Shown: in pieces, positions 8,229 to 17,356 of the stretch | How positions within the stretch are numbered: position 1 is the stretch's first letter | Layout of the letters: every line of letters begins with the position of its first letter | Source of the DNA: SKVR01 sp964453995 | Lineage (GTDB): Bacteria > Bacteroidota > Bacteroidia > Bacteroidales > UBA7960 | Direction: 5' to 3' | Assembly: GCA_964453995.1 (NCBI GenBank) | Contig: CAYVQC010000012.1 | Coordinates: 19,027-83,026, forward strand | Length of the DNA: 64,000 bases | The notes under the pieces: model-generated | The model's input: the letters and a program-made list of their open reading frames with translations, nothing else | The model's database searches: none | Told to the model about the DNA's origin: nothing | Program-made: the position numbers and the translations under genes

Positions 8229-8522
8229 ATGACTAAAGCAGAAATTGTAGCTGAAATTGCCAACAAAACCGGAATTGAAAAAGTAGCCGTACAGGCCACT
8301 GTTGAAGCTTTTATGAGCACAGTAAAAAATTCGCTTGTAAAAGGCGACAACGTTTATCTCAGAGGATTTGGCAGCTTTATCATTAAGGAGAGAGCCGAAA
8401 AAACAGGAAGAAATATCTCCAAGAACACCACCATTATCATTCCTGCACACTCCATTCCTTCATTCAAACCCGCAAAGGAATTTGTAAATGAGGTTAAAGA
8501 ATCGGTTAAAGTAAAAAAATAA
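8229..8522 (+). CDS. HU-family DNA-binding protein
   Basis: Nucleoid-associated histone-like protein of 97 residues: N-terminal helices TKAEIVAEIANKTG, the central VYLRGFGSFIIKERAEKTGRN that starts the DNA-binding arm, and a C-terminus with the usual FKPAKEF motif. The open frame reaches back to 8139, but the start at 8229 (MTKAEIV) fits the family and lies downstream of a good -7 promoter element at 8165, so the upstream 30 codons would be leader. A tiny ribosomal-type protein gene follows after 47 bases and is probably on the same transcript. Confidence 0.95.
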   Translation: MTKAEIVAEIANKTGIEKVAVQATVEAFMSTVKNSLVKGDNVYLRGFGSFIIKERAEKTGRNISKNTTIIIPAHSIPSFKPAKEFVNEVKESVKVKK

Positions 8523-8569
8523 ATAAATCGCCTTTTTAAGGTAAAACTAATTTTAATAAACATATTTTT

Positions 8570-8659
8570 ATGCCAAGCGGAAAAAAAAGAAAAAGACACA
8601 AGATGGCTACCCACAAGCGCAAAAAGCGCCTGCGCAAAAACAGACACAAAAAGAAATAA
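8570..8659 (+). CDS. AURKAIP1/COX24-domain small basic protein (mS38-like, 29 aa)
   Basis: This very short gene begins MPSGKKRKRHKMATHKRKK and ends in RKNRHKKK. Fifteen of its 29 residues are Lys or Arg and there are no acidic residues. Proteins with this sequence (AURKAIP1/COX24 domain) are found throughout Bacteroidota and resemble the core of mitochondrial ribosomal protein mS38, so a ribosome-bound role is likely. The start ATG at 8570 and stop TAA at 8657 are clear, the reading frame is uninterrupted, and a strong terminator follows. It is too short for most gene finders. Placement behind HU suggests co-transcription. Confidence 0.85.
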   Translation: MPSGKKRKRHKMATHKRKKRLRKNRHKKK

Positions 8660-8692
8660 TTCATTTTTTGTGCTGTTGTAAGGATTGCTGAT

Positions 8693-8730
8693 AAAATTAC
8701 ATAATACCACAGGGTGTTATGTAATTTTGT
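8693..8730. terminator. Terminator hairpin after HU and the small basic protein
   Basis: AAAATTACATAA (8693-8704) pairs perfectly with TTATGTAATTTT (8717-8728). The stem continues inward as TACC/GGTG with one wobble pair, giving about 16 base pairs and a 4-base loop. The A/T-rich ends make it usable in either direction. Confidence 0.75.
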
Positions 8731-9061
8731 TTAGCATCAACCATTTTCTGAACCTGTATCCTGCCAACCATTCATCTTAAAACCGTTTACCATTATCTCC
8801 AACTTTTCCCGGTTTATTCCTTAAGGAAGCATTATTCACAAACCAACCGGGCAATAGAAGGGATAAATGGAATAATTCTGTAAAATAGACACCTGAGCAT
8901 TTGGGATGTACCACCCAATCATTCCCGATTTGGAATAATCCTGGTTTATAACCCGCCAGCATCACCAAAGTTGTAAACATTCCGGATGCAATAACTCTCT
9001 TGGGTGAAAATGAAGCAGAACAAGAGATGAAATGTTGTAACTTACTTAAAGAAATTCAATT
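8731..9061. other. Intergenic region upstream of rng, nothing clear
   Basis: About 330 bases between the terminator and the RNase G start. I see no promoter match, hairpin or recognisable small gene. A 67-codon minus-strand frame (8777-8980) has no family features. A long leader would be compatible with autoregulation of an RNase E/G gene, but that is speculation. Confidence 0.5.
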
Positions 9062-10612
9062 GTGAACAAAGAATTAATCATTGATTCCAACTCTTCGGAA
9101 ATTGTTATTGCTCTTTTGGAAGACAAGCAATTGGTAGAGCTTCATAAAGAGAAAAAAAATAACAATTATTCCGTTGGCGACATTTACCTTGGAAAGGTAA
9201 AAAAGATCATTTCAGGGCTTAATGCCGCCTTTGTCGATGTGGGATATGAAAAGGATGCCTTTCTTCATTACCTGGATTTGGGTGCACAGGTAAACTCTCT
9301 CAACAAATACACCAAGCTGGCCATGGCCGGAAAAAGCAAAATCCTTGCAATGGATACCTTTATCCTGGAAAAGGAAATTGAAAAAACCGGCAAGATCACC
9401 AATGTGCTCAGTGCAAACCAACCAGTTTTGGTTCAAATTGCCAAAGAACCCATTTCCACTAAAGGCCCCCGCATCACCAGTGAAATATCAATAGCCGGGC
9501 GATACCTGGTTTTGGTACCCTTTTCCGATCGTATATCGGTGTCTCAAAAAATAAAAAATTCAGAAGAAAAAAACAGGCTCAAGCGTTTGGTACAAAGTAT
9601 CCGCCCCAAAAACTTTGGCGTAATTGTAAGAACAGTAGCAGAGGGCAAAATGGTGGCCGATCTGCACAATGACCTCAAAAACCTGGTGGACAAATGGTAC
9701 AATGTAGCAGCAAAACTCGAAAATGCCAAAGCACCCAAGATCATTCAGGGTGAGATCAACAGAACCTCTGCCATACTTCGGGATTTACTCACGCCGGAGT
9801 TTAACCATGTCTACGTAAACGACCAGGTAGTTTATCAGGAACTCAGGGACTATATGAAAACCATCGCTCCCGACAAAATTGATATCCTGAAACTCTACAA
9901 AGGGAAAGTTCCCATTTTTGATCACCTGGGCGTAGAAAAACAGATCAAAAGCTCCTTTGGAAAGATCGTTTCCATTAAGGGTGGTACCTATCTGATTATT
10001 GAGCATACAGAGGCCTTGCATGTAATTGATGTGAACAGTGGCCATCGTATCAATGCTGAAAACAGCCAGGAATCTAATGCCCTGGAAGTAAACCTGGAAG
10101 CCGCAGCCGAAATTGCCCGCCAGCTCAGACTAAGAGATATGGGCGGAATTATTGTGATCGACTTTATCGATATGGTAGAGCCTGCCAACCGCCGAAAACT
10201 CTTCGACAAAATGAAAGAAGAGATGAAAAAAGACAGGGCAAAACACAACATTTTGCCCCCAAGCAAATTTGGCCTTGTTCAGATCACCAGGCAAAGAGTA
10301 AGGACAGAAACCAACGTTGAGATCCTCGAAAAATGCCCCGCCTGCGGAGGTACCGGCGAAATCAAACCCAGCATCATTGTTATTGATGAAATTGAGAACA
10401 ACCTCAGGTATCTTATCCAGGAACAAAATGAGAAGAATCTTACCATAAGAGTGCATCCGTTCATATATGCATTTCTTACCAAGGGTCTGTGGTCGATTAA
10501 AATGCAGTGGATGTTTAAATATAAAGCCATATTTAAACTCATCCCCTCCTTATCCTACCACTTCCTGGAATACAGATTTTTCAACAAAATTGACGATGAA
10601 ATAAAGATGTGA
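9062..10612 (+). CDS. rng: Ribonuclease G (Rne/Rng family), GTG start
   Basis: Endoribonuclease for rRNA maturation and mRNA turnover, 516 residues as in the RNase G subfamily, with no long C-terminal degradosome scaffold. It begins with GTG at 9062 (then NKELIIDSNSSE). The N-terminal S1-like segment contains GDIYLGKVKKIISGLNAAFVDVG. The catalytic DNase I-like subdomain has EALHVIDVNSGH and IIVIDFIDM, whose Asp residues bind the catalytic magnesium. The zinc-link cysteines are in EKCPACGGTGE (about 424-434). The neighbourhood (HU, mutY, ssb) is the usual one in this phylum. A strong terminator follows at 10624. Confidence 0.95.
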   Translation: MNKELIIDSNSSEIVIALLEDKQLVELHKEKKNNNYSVGDIYLGKVKKIISGLNAAFVDVGYEKDAFLHYLDLGAQVNSLNKYTKLAMAGKSKILAMDTFILEKEIEKTGKITNVLSANQPVLVQIAKEPISTKGPRITSEISIAGRYLVLVPFSDRISVSQKIKNSEEKNRLKRLVQSIRPKNFGVIVRTVAEGKMVADLHNDLKNLVDKWYNVAAKLENAKAPKIIQGEINRTSAILRDLLTPEFNHVYVNDQVVYQELRDYMKTIAPDKIDILKLYKGKVPIFDHLGVEKQIKSSFGKIVSIKGGTYLIIEHTEALHVIDVNSGHRINAENSQESNALEVNLEAAAEIARQLRLRDMGGIIVIDFIDMVEPANRRKLFDKMKEEMKKDRAKHNILPPSKFGLVQITRQRVRTETNVEILEKCPACGGTGEIKPSIIVIDEIENNLRYLIQEQNEKNLTIRVHPFIYAFLTKGLWSIKMQWMFKYKAIFKLIPSLSYHFLEYRFFNKIDDEIKM

Positions 10613-10623
10613 GCGAAATAATC

Positions 10624-10677
10624 AACAGGTTTATCTTTTTGAGTATTTTTGACCCAAAAGGTAAACCTGTTTTTTTT
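10624..10677 (+). terminator. Rho-independent terminator after rng
   Basis: AACAGGTTTA (10624-10633) pairs perfectly with TAAACCTGTT (10662-10671), followed by a run of T to 10677. The 28-base loop is A/T-rich. Confidence 0.75.
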
Positions 10678-10730
10678 CAGGCCTGTGTTTCGACAGTTTA
10701 TAATTTGGTTAATTTCTCGTTGGAAGTAGT

Positions 10731-11213
10731 ATGAAAAGTCTTACGGTTGATGAGCTAAAGAAAAAACTTGCACGGTATTGTGCATGGAGAGAACGCTGCA
10801 GCACCGAAGCCGAAGAAAAACTCATTGCTCTGGGAGCCGGCAAAAAACACATCGCCGAGGTACTCAAATGGCTTGTTGAAGAAAACTACCTCAATGATGA
10901 GCGCTTCGCTATTGCCTTTGCTTCCGGAAAATTTAGCTATAACCGATGGGGCAACTTCCGCATTGCTGGCGAGCTGGCTAAACGGGGCATAGAACGGAAA
11001 CTCATTGATAAAGCGCTTTCTTCCATAGAGCCCCAAGCCTATCAGAAAACTGCAAATATGCTGGCCCAAAAGAAATATTCAGAGGTTAAAGACGACAATT
11101 TTCATTCTAAAAAACAGAAAACAGCCGCCTACCTGGTATCCAAAGGGTTTGAAACTGAAATTGCCTGGAAAGCAGTAAACACCATCAACCACGAACAACC
11201 CGAATCAGAATAG
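10731..11213 (+). CDS. recX: Regulatory protein RecX
   Basis: Modulator of RecA filaments, 160 residues, normal length for the family. It is built from three-helix RecX repeats: ARYCAWRERCSTEAEEKLIALG (about 15-36), LKWLVEENYLNDERFAIAFASGK (with the family-typical LNDERFA) and FRIAGELAKRGIERKLIDKAL; the third repeat ends in YLVSKGFETEIAWKAV. recA is not nearby. The prfB start follows 33 bases downstream of the recX stop on the same strand, so the two may share a transcript. Confidence 0.88.
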   Translation: MKSLTVDELKKKLARYCAWRERCSTEAEEKLIALGAGKKHIAEVLKWLVEENYLNDERFAIAFASGKFSYNRWGNFRIAGELAKRGIERKLIDKALSSIEPQAYQKTANMLAQKKYSEVKDDNFHSKKQKTAAYLVSKGFETEIAWKAVNTINHEQPESE

Positions 11214-11246
11214 TCAACAACATCAAATTATAAAAAAGATACGACC

Positions 11247-12336
11247 ATGATCTACAAAGATGACATAAAGTCGCTGGATAAAAGGCTTGAGGCCTTGAGG
11301 AGGTCACTTTGACCTGGATGAAAAGATAAATTACATCAAACAACAGGAAGAAAAAACAGAGGATCCCAATTTTTGGAATGATCCCAAAGAAGCAGAAAAA
11401 ATCCTCAAAGACATCAGGGATCATAAAAAATGGACCGATGGCTTCGCCAGAACACAATCTGCCCTGGAAGATCTAAAGGTGCTCTATGACTTTTATGAAG
11501 CCAAAGAGGCATCGGAAGAAGAGGTAATGGAACAATACGACCAGGTGATAGAAAACCTCGAAGAGCTGGAATTCAGGAAAATGCTCGGAAAGGAAGAAGA
11601 CCGGCTGGCAGCCATTGTTACCATCAACTCTGGTGCCGGAGGTACCGAAAGTCAGGATTGGGCAGAAATGCTCATGCGGATGTACCTGCGCTATGGAGAA
11701 AAAAAAGGATTCAAATCAAAGGTGCTCGACATACAGGAAGGGGATGGTGCCGGAATAAAATCTGCCAGTATTGAGTTTGAAGGAGAATATGCCTATGGGT
11801 ATCTTAAAGGTGAAAATGGTGTGCACCGTCTGGTAAGGCTTTCTCCTTTCGATGCAGCCAATAAACGACATACTTCCTTCGCTTCTGTTTATGCCTACCC
11901 TGTCATTGATGAAAATATTGAAATAGAGGTCAATCCGGCTGATATAAGCTGGGATACCTTTCGCTCCAGTGGCCCGGGAGGGCAGAACGTAAACAAGGTA
12001 GAAACCGCAGTCCGGCTTAAACACGCACCCAGCGGCATAATCATTGAATGCCAGGAAACCCGATCGCAGGGCCAAAACCGCGAAAAAGCACTTACCATGC
12101 TCAAATCGCAGTTGTATGAAATTGAGCTCAGAAAAAAACGGGAAAAACTGCAGGCCATTGAAAGCAGTAAAAAGAAAATTGAATGGGGCTCACAGATTCG
12201 CTCTTACGTAATGCATCCTTACAAAATGGTCAAAGATCTTCGCACCAATGTGGAAACATCAAATGTGCAGGCCGTAATGGATGGCGAACTGGACAACTTT
12301 ATCAAGGCCTTTCTCATAGAATATGGCGATGAGTAA
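11247..12336 (+). CDS. prfB: Peptide chain release factor 2, with programmed +1 frameshift
   Basis: RF2 terminates translation at UGA and UAA. Frame 1 starts at ATG 11247 and encodes 21 codons up to CTT-TGA (11307-11312). Skipping one base (CTT T GAC) joins the long frame that runs to 12336, for about 362 residues in total. The frameshift site has all known parts: an internal AGGAGG (11298-11303), three bases of spacing, then CTT-TGA-C. The protein carries GGQ in SSGPGGQNVNKVE, which enters the peptidyl-transferase centre, and the codon-recognition tripeptide SPF in RLVRLSPFDAANKRH, which separates RF2 from RF1. Expression is autoregulated because frameshifting rises when RF2 is scarce. A terminator follows at 12370. 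Confidence 0.96.
11298..11313 (+). promoter_or_regulatory. prfB programmed +1 frameshift signal
   Basis: AGGAGG (11298-11303), then TCA, then the slippery CTT, the in-frame stop TGA (11310-11312) and C at 11313. This matches the classical RF2 recoding site, including the stop-codon context UGAC. Confidence 0.93.
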
Positions 12337-12369
12337 TATGCCAATCTCAACTCCCTCAAAGACTTACTA

Positions 12370-12406
12370 CCCCTCTGTTTTCACATGAAACAGGGGGTTT
12401 CTTTTT
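12370..12406 (+). terminator. Rho-independent terminator after prfB
   Basis: CCCC-T-CTGTTT (12370-12380) pairs with AAACAG-GGGG (12388-12397) around a 7-base loop, with one bulged T, followed by a T-rich tract to 12406. It lies between the convergent prfB and FISUMP lipoprotein genes. Confidence 0.75.
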
Positions 12407-12415
12407 CACCGCTTG

Positions 12416-13471
12416 TCAGGGAGCATTCCTTACACATCTTACAGCATATCCGCTGGATTTCACAAAATGGTTGGCATAAATACCAGGATTAAAATAATGG
12501 GTGTACATCATGATGGCACTGTTGCTGGTTTCTTCGGTAAAAGACCAAAACGCGGCATTGTAGCCCATTCCATCGAATGATCCTGATGGATCCCGCAGAC
12601 CCGACGGAACCAGGTTCATCCCGGTAATATTGCTTGCTCCTGTGTTGGGGCTGTGCCAAAGCCCGGTTTGATCTTCAAGGGTACCGGTCTGCCTTAACAT
12701 ACCTCCGGCAATGGCACTTAACTCTAGCGATCCCTCATCGGGTGAGAGGTAATCTTCACTTAAAGCATCCAAATGACCTATCAACTGTTCCCAATCAGCA
12801 ATATCGGGTACTCTCCATTGCGCAGGACAAATGCCACGATTGTCTGTTATCACATGCCAGGTGTAAAGTTTCCCATAGTCATCATCATTGCCGGGATCAT
12901 CATCATAATGAAAGAAAAACTTAGGATCTTCCATTCCGGAGTAATTGCCCGTGCCGGTGCCGTCAGATATGGGATCATCGTTGTTGTAGGAAGACACCCT
13001 CAGGTTTTCGCCCATCCACAATCTGTTACCGATCTGAATAACCTTGTATGCATTTCCATCATTATCCTCAACAGGAGTAGTAGTGGTAAAAGTAAGTGTT
13101 GTGCTGTAAAATGCAGTATCTTCAAAAAGATAATATGCCCTCGCAAAGTATGTCGTGCCACTTTCAAGACCTTCGATGGTATGGGTATAGATTCCCGGTA
13201 TAGGCGTATGGGATAGTTTATTATCATCTACAGTGGGCGGAGAAGTGGTAGCCCAGCAGAAACCCATTTCGCCAATATCGGCAAAGGTACCGGCAATGTC
13301 GGCCGTTACAAAAACCTGGTCCGGTCCCACATAGTCTGCCGTTACTTCCTCAAAATTAGCCGGCCAGTCTACAATGCCATCTCCGTTTTCTTTTTCACAG
13401 GAAAAGAACAAAAGCAAAAACATGCCCCATAAGGCATAAACATAACTATTTACTGGAAAAGATCTCATCAC
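12416..13471 (-). CDS. FISUMP-domain surface lipoprotein with fibronectin-like domain
   Basis: A 351-residue lipoprotein: signal peptide with lipobox LLFFSC (Cys25), then a fibronectin type III-like region (about 40-130, with GTTYFARAYY), then a C-terminal FISUMP domain (Fibrobacter succinogenes major paralogous domain, about 134-350). The FISUMP hallmark strings are DNDGNAYKVIQIGNRLWMGENL, CPAQWRVPDIADWEQL and SGYAVRCVRN. Such proteins sit on the cell surface of Bacteroidota and Fibrobacteres; their function is not established. It stands alone, on the minus strand, convergent with prfB. No partner suggests a substrate. Confidence 0.87.
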   Translation of the reverse strand: MMRSFPVNSYVYALWGMFLLLFFSCEKENGDGIVDWPANFEEVTADYVGPDQVFVTADIAGTFADIGEMGFCWATTSPPTVDDNKLSHTPIPGIYTHTIEGLESGTTYFARAYYLFEDTAFYSTTLTFTTTTPVEDNDGNAYKVIQIGNRLWMGENLRVSSYNNDDPISDGTGTGNYSGMEDPKFFFHYDDDPGNDDDYGKLYTWHVITDNRGICPAQWRVPDIADWEQLIGHLDALSEDYLSPDEGSLELSAIAGGMLRQTGTLEDQTGLWHSPNTGASNITGMNLVPSGLRDPSGSFDGMGYNAAFWSFTEETSNSAIMMYTHYFNPGIYANHFVKSSGYAVRCVRNAP

Positions 13472-14245
13472 ATTAAATTTAGGTCAATACTGTGTCAAAT
13501 TTGGAAAGTGATTACTTTTTACAGGACCCCGAACTATCGGGGAAAACATGAAGCAACGTATGATTTTAATCGAATTGCAAGACGCATGAGGTAAGTTGTA
13601 AATTCATGAAGATTTTTTATAGAATCAGGTTCTTTAAATTCAATCACCGCCAAAACAATGCCTGATTTTGTTAAATTTGTTAACTTACTGACTAACTGTA
13701 CGCCTCAGGATTTGCCCATAAAAAACCTCCTGGATAAAATAACAGGAAAACTGGTTAAGAAATCACTTACAAGGCCCTTAGCAGCATTTTGCTATCTTTT
13801 TTATTTACTGGCTGTTAGAAAAGAAAATATTAAATATTCCTATTCATGCGTCGCATCATAAAGTTACAAATATTTTCGTACAGAGGGTTAACGGTTCAAT
13901 ACCCAAGGCTGTCAAAATTCGTAAATCATTACAAAACAATACATCAGTGATACCACTCCCAAGCTCAATTGAGCTATATCCCTCAAAAAGAACCAATTAC
14001 AGAATTTTTTCAATTATGTTAAACAAAGGTATAAATGAGAGAAACGCCTCAAATTGTAAGTTGCTTTGATTCACAACCTTAAATATTGCCGTTAATAACT
14101 TTCCCTGATTGTTAATAATCTCTCGTTCATCATTGTTGTTTTGTTGTTTATCTTCGCTAAAGAATAAGATACTCCAACCCTGTTTTCCTCAGGACAAGAT
14201 AATTTTACGACATACGAACTATTAATCAATACTAAATCCGGAATC
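13472..14245. other. Long intergenic region upstream of the ribonucleotide reductase gene
   Basis: About 770 AT-rich bases between divergent genes. I find no recognisable gene. A TAAATTTG at 13672 matches the -7 consensus but is distant from both genes. GTTAATAA occurs twice near 14094 and 14112. I looked for a cobalamin riboswitch and for tandem NrdR boxes in front of the B12-dependent reductase and saw neither. A 67-codon frame (13658-13861) has no family features. Confidence 0.5.
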
Positions 14246-16936
14246 ATGGACAATAGTGCAGGCATTCAATCAGTTATTACCGACCAGGACAATAAAAACA
14301 AAGAAAAAAATCTTTACCAGGATGTATTGGGAAAAAGAACACCCCAGGCCCTGCCACCCCAGGAAGACAAACAGCCGGAAAATCCTGAATCAAAAGCTAC
14401 CCCTCCTAAAAAAGAAGAGGCCCCCAAATACACTTATAATCAAGCGGTAGAAAAAACAACCGCATATTTTAATGGTGATAGCCTGGCAGCCGGAGTATGG
14501 GTAAATAAATATGCCCTCAAAGATTCTGAAGGCAATATATACGAACTCACTCCCGATGATATGCATCGCAGGATCGCGAAAGAGATTGCCCGCATTGAAA
14601 AAAGATACCCCAACCCCATGTCGGAAGAGAAGGTTTTTTCATTATTGAAAAAATTCAAATACATTGTGCCCCAGGGTAGTCCCATGGCCGGAATTGGAAA
14701 TCCCTTCCAGATCGGATCCCTTTCCAACTGTTTTGTGATTGGAAACAGAAACGCTGATTCCTACGGAGGCATCATGAAGGTAGACGAAGAACAGGTACAA
14801 CTTATGAAACGCCGTGGCGGCGTTGGACACGACCTCTCTCATATCCGCCCCAAGGGAAGCCCTGTAAAAAACAGCGCTCTTACCTCAACCGGGCTGGTAC
14901 CTTTCATGGAGCGCTACTCCAATTCTACCCGCGAAGTAGCCCAGGACGGAAGAAGAGGCGCTCTTATGCTAAGCGTGTCCATTACCCATCCGGATTCAGA
15001 AGGATTCATCAATGCCAAGCTGGAAGAAGGTAAAGTAACGGGAGCCAATGTATCGGTAAAGATCACTGACGATTTTATGAAGGCCGTGGTCAACAACAAG
15101 CCTTTTGTCCAGAAATATCCTGTTGACGCGGCAAACCCTGTTTATCGCAAGGAAATTGATGCCCGTTCGCTATGGAACAAAATTGTGCACAATGCATGGA
15201 GATCTGCCGAACCCGGTATTCTTTTCTGGGATACTGTTATCAGGGAATCTATTCCCGATTGTTATGCCGATCTTGGTTTTAGCACTGTTTCCACCAATCC
15301 TTGCGGAGAAATACCACTTTGCCCCTACGATAGCTGCCGCCTTTTGGCCATCAATCTTTTCAGTTATGTGAAGAATCCTTTCAAAAAAGACGCTGTATTT
15401 GACTTTGATCTCTTCAAAGAGCATGTACACTATGCCCAACGAATCATGGACGACATCATAGATCTTGAGCTGGAAAAAATTGATGCTATCATTCACAAAA
15501 TACAATCCGACCCTGAAGAAAATGAGGTCAAGCATGTTGAACTTGAATTGTGGAAAAAAATCCAGCAAAAGTGCATTGAGGGCCGGCGTACCGGCGTTGG
15601 TATCACGGCCGAAGGCGATATGATTGCTGCCCTCGGCATGCGCTATGGCACACAGGAAGCTTCCGATTTTTCGGTAAAAATCCACAAAACCCTGGCTATT
15701 GAAGCATACAGGTCGTCTGCTGTAATGGCCGGTGAAAGAGGCCCCTTTACCGTGTATGAGGCAGCCCGTGAAGTAAATAATCCATTTATCAAAAGGCTTT
15801 TTGAAGCCGATCCCTCCCTGGAAGAACTCATGCGCAAAAATGGCCGACGCAATATTGCATTGCTCACCATTGCTCCCACAGGAAGTGTTTCGCTGATGAC
15901 CCAAACCACATCGGGCATAGAACCTGTTTTTATGGTAGCCTATAAAAGAAGAAGAAAAGTAAATCCCAACGACAAAAACGTAAGAGTTGACTTTGTTGAT
16001 GAAGTTGGCGATCATTGGGAAGAGTACAATGTATTTCATCATAAATTCGAAGACTGGCTTTCCATCAATGGGTACGACGTGCAGCAGGTAAAGCACATGA
16101 AGCAGGAAGACCTGAATAAGATCATTGAAAAATCGCCTTACCACAAGGCCACTGCCAATGATGTTGATTGGGTGGCAAAAGTATCTATGCAGGGTGCCGT
16201 ACAGAAGTGGGTTGACCACTCCATCAGCGTTACCGTAAACATTCCCAACAACGTAACCGAAGAACTCGTGGGGAGAATATACCGCACCGCATGGGAGAGT
16301 GGCTGCAAGGGAGTAACCGTATATCGCGACGGGTCACGCTCGGGTGTTCTGGTTACAGATAATAAAAAAGAAGCCCAAACCGAGTTCAAGGAAACCAACG
16401 CACCCAAAAGACCAAAAGTTCTTGATGCTGAAGTGGTACGCTTCAACAACAATTCAGAAAAATGGGTAGCCGTAGTAGGTATTCTCGACGACAGACCCTA
16501 TGAAATATTTACCGGTAAGGCCGAAGGATTTTACTTACCCCCCTATGTTGAAAAGGGACGCGTGATCAAAAACAAACTTTCCGGTGGAGAAAAAAGATAC
16601 GACTTCCAGTTTGATGATCTTGATGGCTACAAAATCACTATTGAAGGGTTGTCAAGAAGCTTTGACAAGGAATACTGGAACTATGCTAAACTCATCTCCG
16701 GGATCCTGCGCCATGGCATGCCCCTGCCCTCTGTAGTTGATGTTATTGAAGATATGAACCTTAGCGGTGATACCCTGCATACCTGGAAAAACGGGATTGC
16801 CAGGGCTCTTAAAAGATTTATCCCTGATGGGACTATTGCACAGGGACGTATCTGTAAATCATGCAAATCTGCCAATGTAATTTACCAGGAAGGATGTCTG
16901 ATTTGCAAAGATTGTGGCGAAAGCAAGTGCGGATAA
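14246..16936 (+). CDS. nrdJ: Adenosylcobalamin-dependent ribonucleotide reductase (class II)
   Basis: Reduces ribonucleotides to deoxyribonucleotides using a cobalamin-generated thiyl radical. The 896-residue protein has a proline/lysine-rich N-terminal extension (about 1-60), an RNR_N-like region, and the catalytic barrel. Active-site residues are visible: Cys162 in SNCFVIG, and Asn351, Cys353 and Glu355 in TNPCGEIPL, with the second redox Cys in PYDSCRL just after. The phosphate-binding loop is IAPTGSVSLM. The C-terminal tail has the zinc-ribbon-like, reducible cysteines CKSCKSANVIYQEGCLICKDCG. No nrdA/B or nrdD genes and no B12 riboswitch are visible nearby. A strong terminator follows. 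Confidence 0.95.
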   Translation: MDNSAGIQSVITDQDNKNKEKNLYQDVLGKRTPQALPPQEDKQPENPESKATPPKKEEAPKYTYNQAVEKTTAYFNGDSLAAGVWVNKYALKDSEGNIYELTPDDMHRRIAKEIARIEKRYPNPMSEEKVFSLLKKFKYIVPQGSPMAGIGNPFQIGSLSNCFVIGNRNADSYGGIMKVDEEQVQLMKRRGGVGHDLSHIRPKGSPVKNSALTSTGLVPFMERYSNSTREVAQDGRRGALMLSVSITHPDSEGFINAKLEEGKVTGANVSVKITDDFMKAVVNNKPFVQKYPVDAANPVYRKEIDARSLWNKIVHNAWRSAEPGILFWDTVIRESIPDCYADLGFSTVSTNPCGEIPLCPYDSCRLLAINLFSYVKNPFKKDAVFDFDLFKEHVHYAQRIMDDIIDLELEKIDAIIHKIQSDPEENEVKHVELELWKKIQQKCIEGRRTGVGITAEGDMIAALGMRYGTQEASDFSVKIHKTLAIEAYRSSAVMAGERGPFTVYEAAREVNNPFIKRLFEADPSLEELMRKNGRRNIALLTIAPTGSVSLMTQTTSGIEPVFMVAYKRRRKVNPNDKNVRVDFVDEVGDHWEEYNVFHHKFEDWLSINGYDVQQVKHMKQEDLNKIIEKSPYHKATANDVDWVAKVSMQGAVQKWVDHSISVTVNIPNNVTEELVGRIYRTAWESGCKGVTVYRDGSRSGVLVTDNKKEAQTEFKETNAPKRPKVLDAEVVRFNNNSEKWVAVVGILDDRPYEIFTGKAEGFYLPPYVEKGRVIKNKLSGGEKRYDFQFDDLDGYKITIEGLSRSFDKEYWNYAKLISGILRHGMPLPSVVDVIEDMNLSGDTLHTWKNGIARALKRFIPDGTIAQGRICKSCKSANVIYQEGCLICKDCGESKCG

Positions 16937-17356
16937 GCATCACCATACTTTTTAAAATTATCGATTACCTTGATTTTTGACCACGAACCCTTCCCCTGAA
17001 TCGGGGGAAGGGTTTTTCCTTCTTCCTGCCAGCCTTTTCTCCATCCGGACTACTTACCACTATCTTACTTCCAGAAAACTGAATCAGTTTGCAACCCGAT
17101 TCCTGAAAAAGTAAATTTAACCGAACATTAAATTTATTTACAGTTGTTGTAGATATTCCCCACACTGTGGACTTTTTTTGCAATCCATCCCTTCCTGAAT
17201 GTATGAAGCAGGTTTCTGCATACTACCCCTGGCCCTGCTATATGCTTGAAATAATTGGTCTTACAAATACTTATCTTTAGGGTAATACCAAAGCATGGTA
17301 CAGTTTTTTTATACTATTGAATTGAATTTTTCAATACAAACTAAAAAAAATGAACC
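16937..17356. other. Intergenic region between nrdJ and csbD
   Basis: About 420 bases. It holds the nrdJ terminator (16986-17017) and, just before the CsbD start, a 7-base inverted repeat TATTGAA (17315-17321) / TTCAATA (17330-17336) that could form a leader hairpin. TATCTTTA near 17272 is one base off the -7 consensus. Nothing else is recognisable. Confidence 0.5.
16986..17017 (+). terminator. Rho-independent terminator after nrdJ
   Basis: AACCCTTCCCC (16986-16996) pairs perfectly with GGGGAAGGGTT (17004-17014) around a short loop, ending in TTTTT (17013-17017). Confidence 0.85.

Noticed and set aside
8777..8980. 67-codon minus-strand open frame upstream of rng
   Set aside because: No recognisable features and no promoter; likely random.
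11247..11312. prfB as a frameshifted pseudogene
   Set aside because: The break is the classic recoding site with AGGAGG and CTT-TGA-C, and the rest of RF2 is intact.
13658..13861. 67-codon plus-strand open frame upstream of nrdJ
   Set aside because: Composition looks like translated AT-rich spacer, with no family resemblance, although a TAAATTTG element overlaps its start.
13880..13910. GGTTCAATACCC, resembling a tRNA T-arm
   Set aside because: No acceptor stem, anticodon arm or D-arm around it.
15170..16219. 349-codon minus-strand frame inside nrdJ
   Set aside because: Antisense shadow of the reductase's catalytic barrel.
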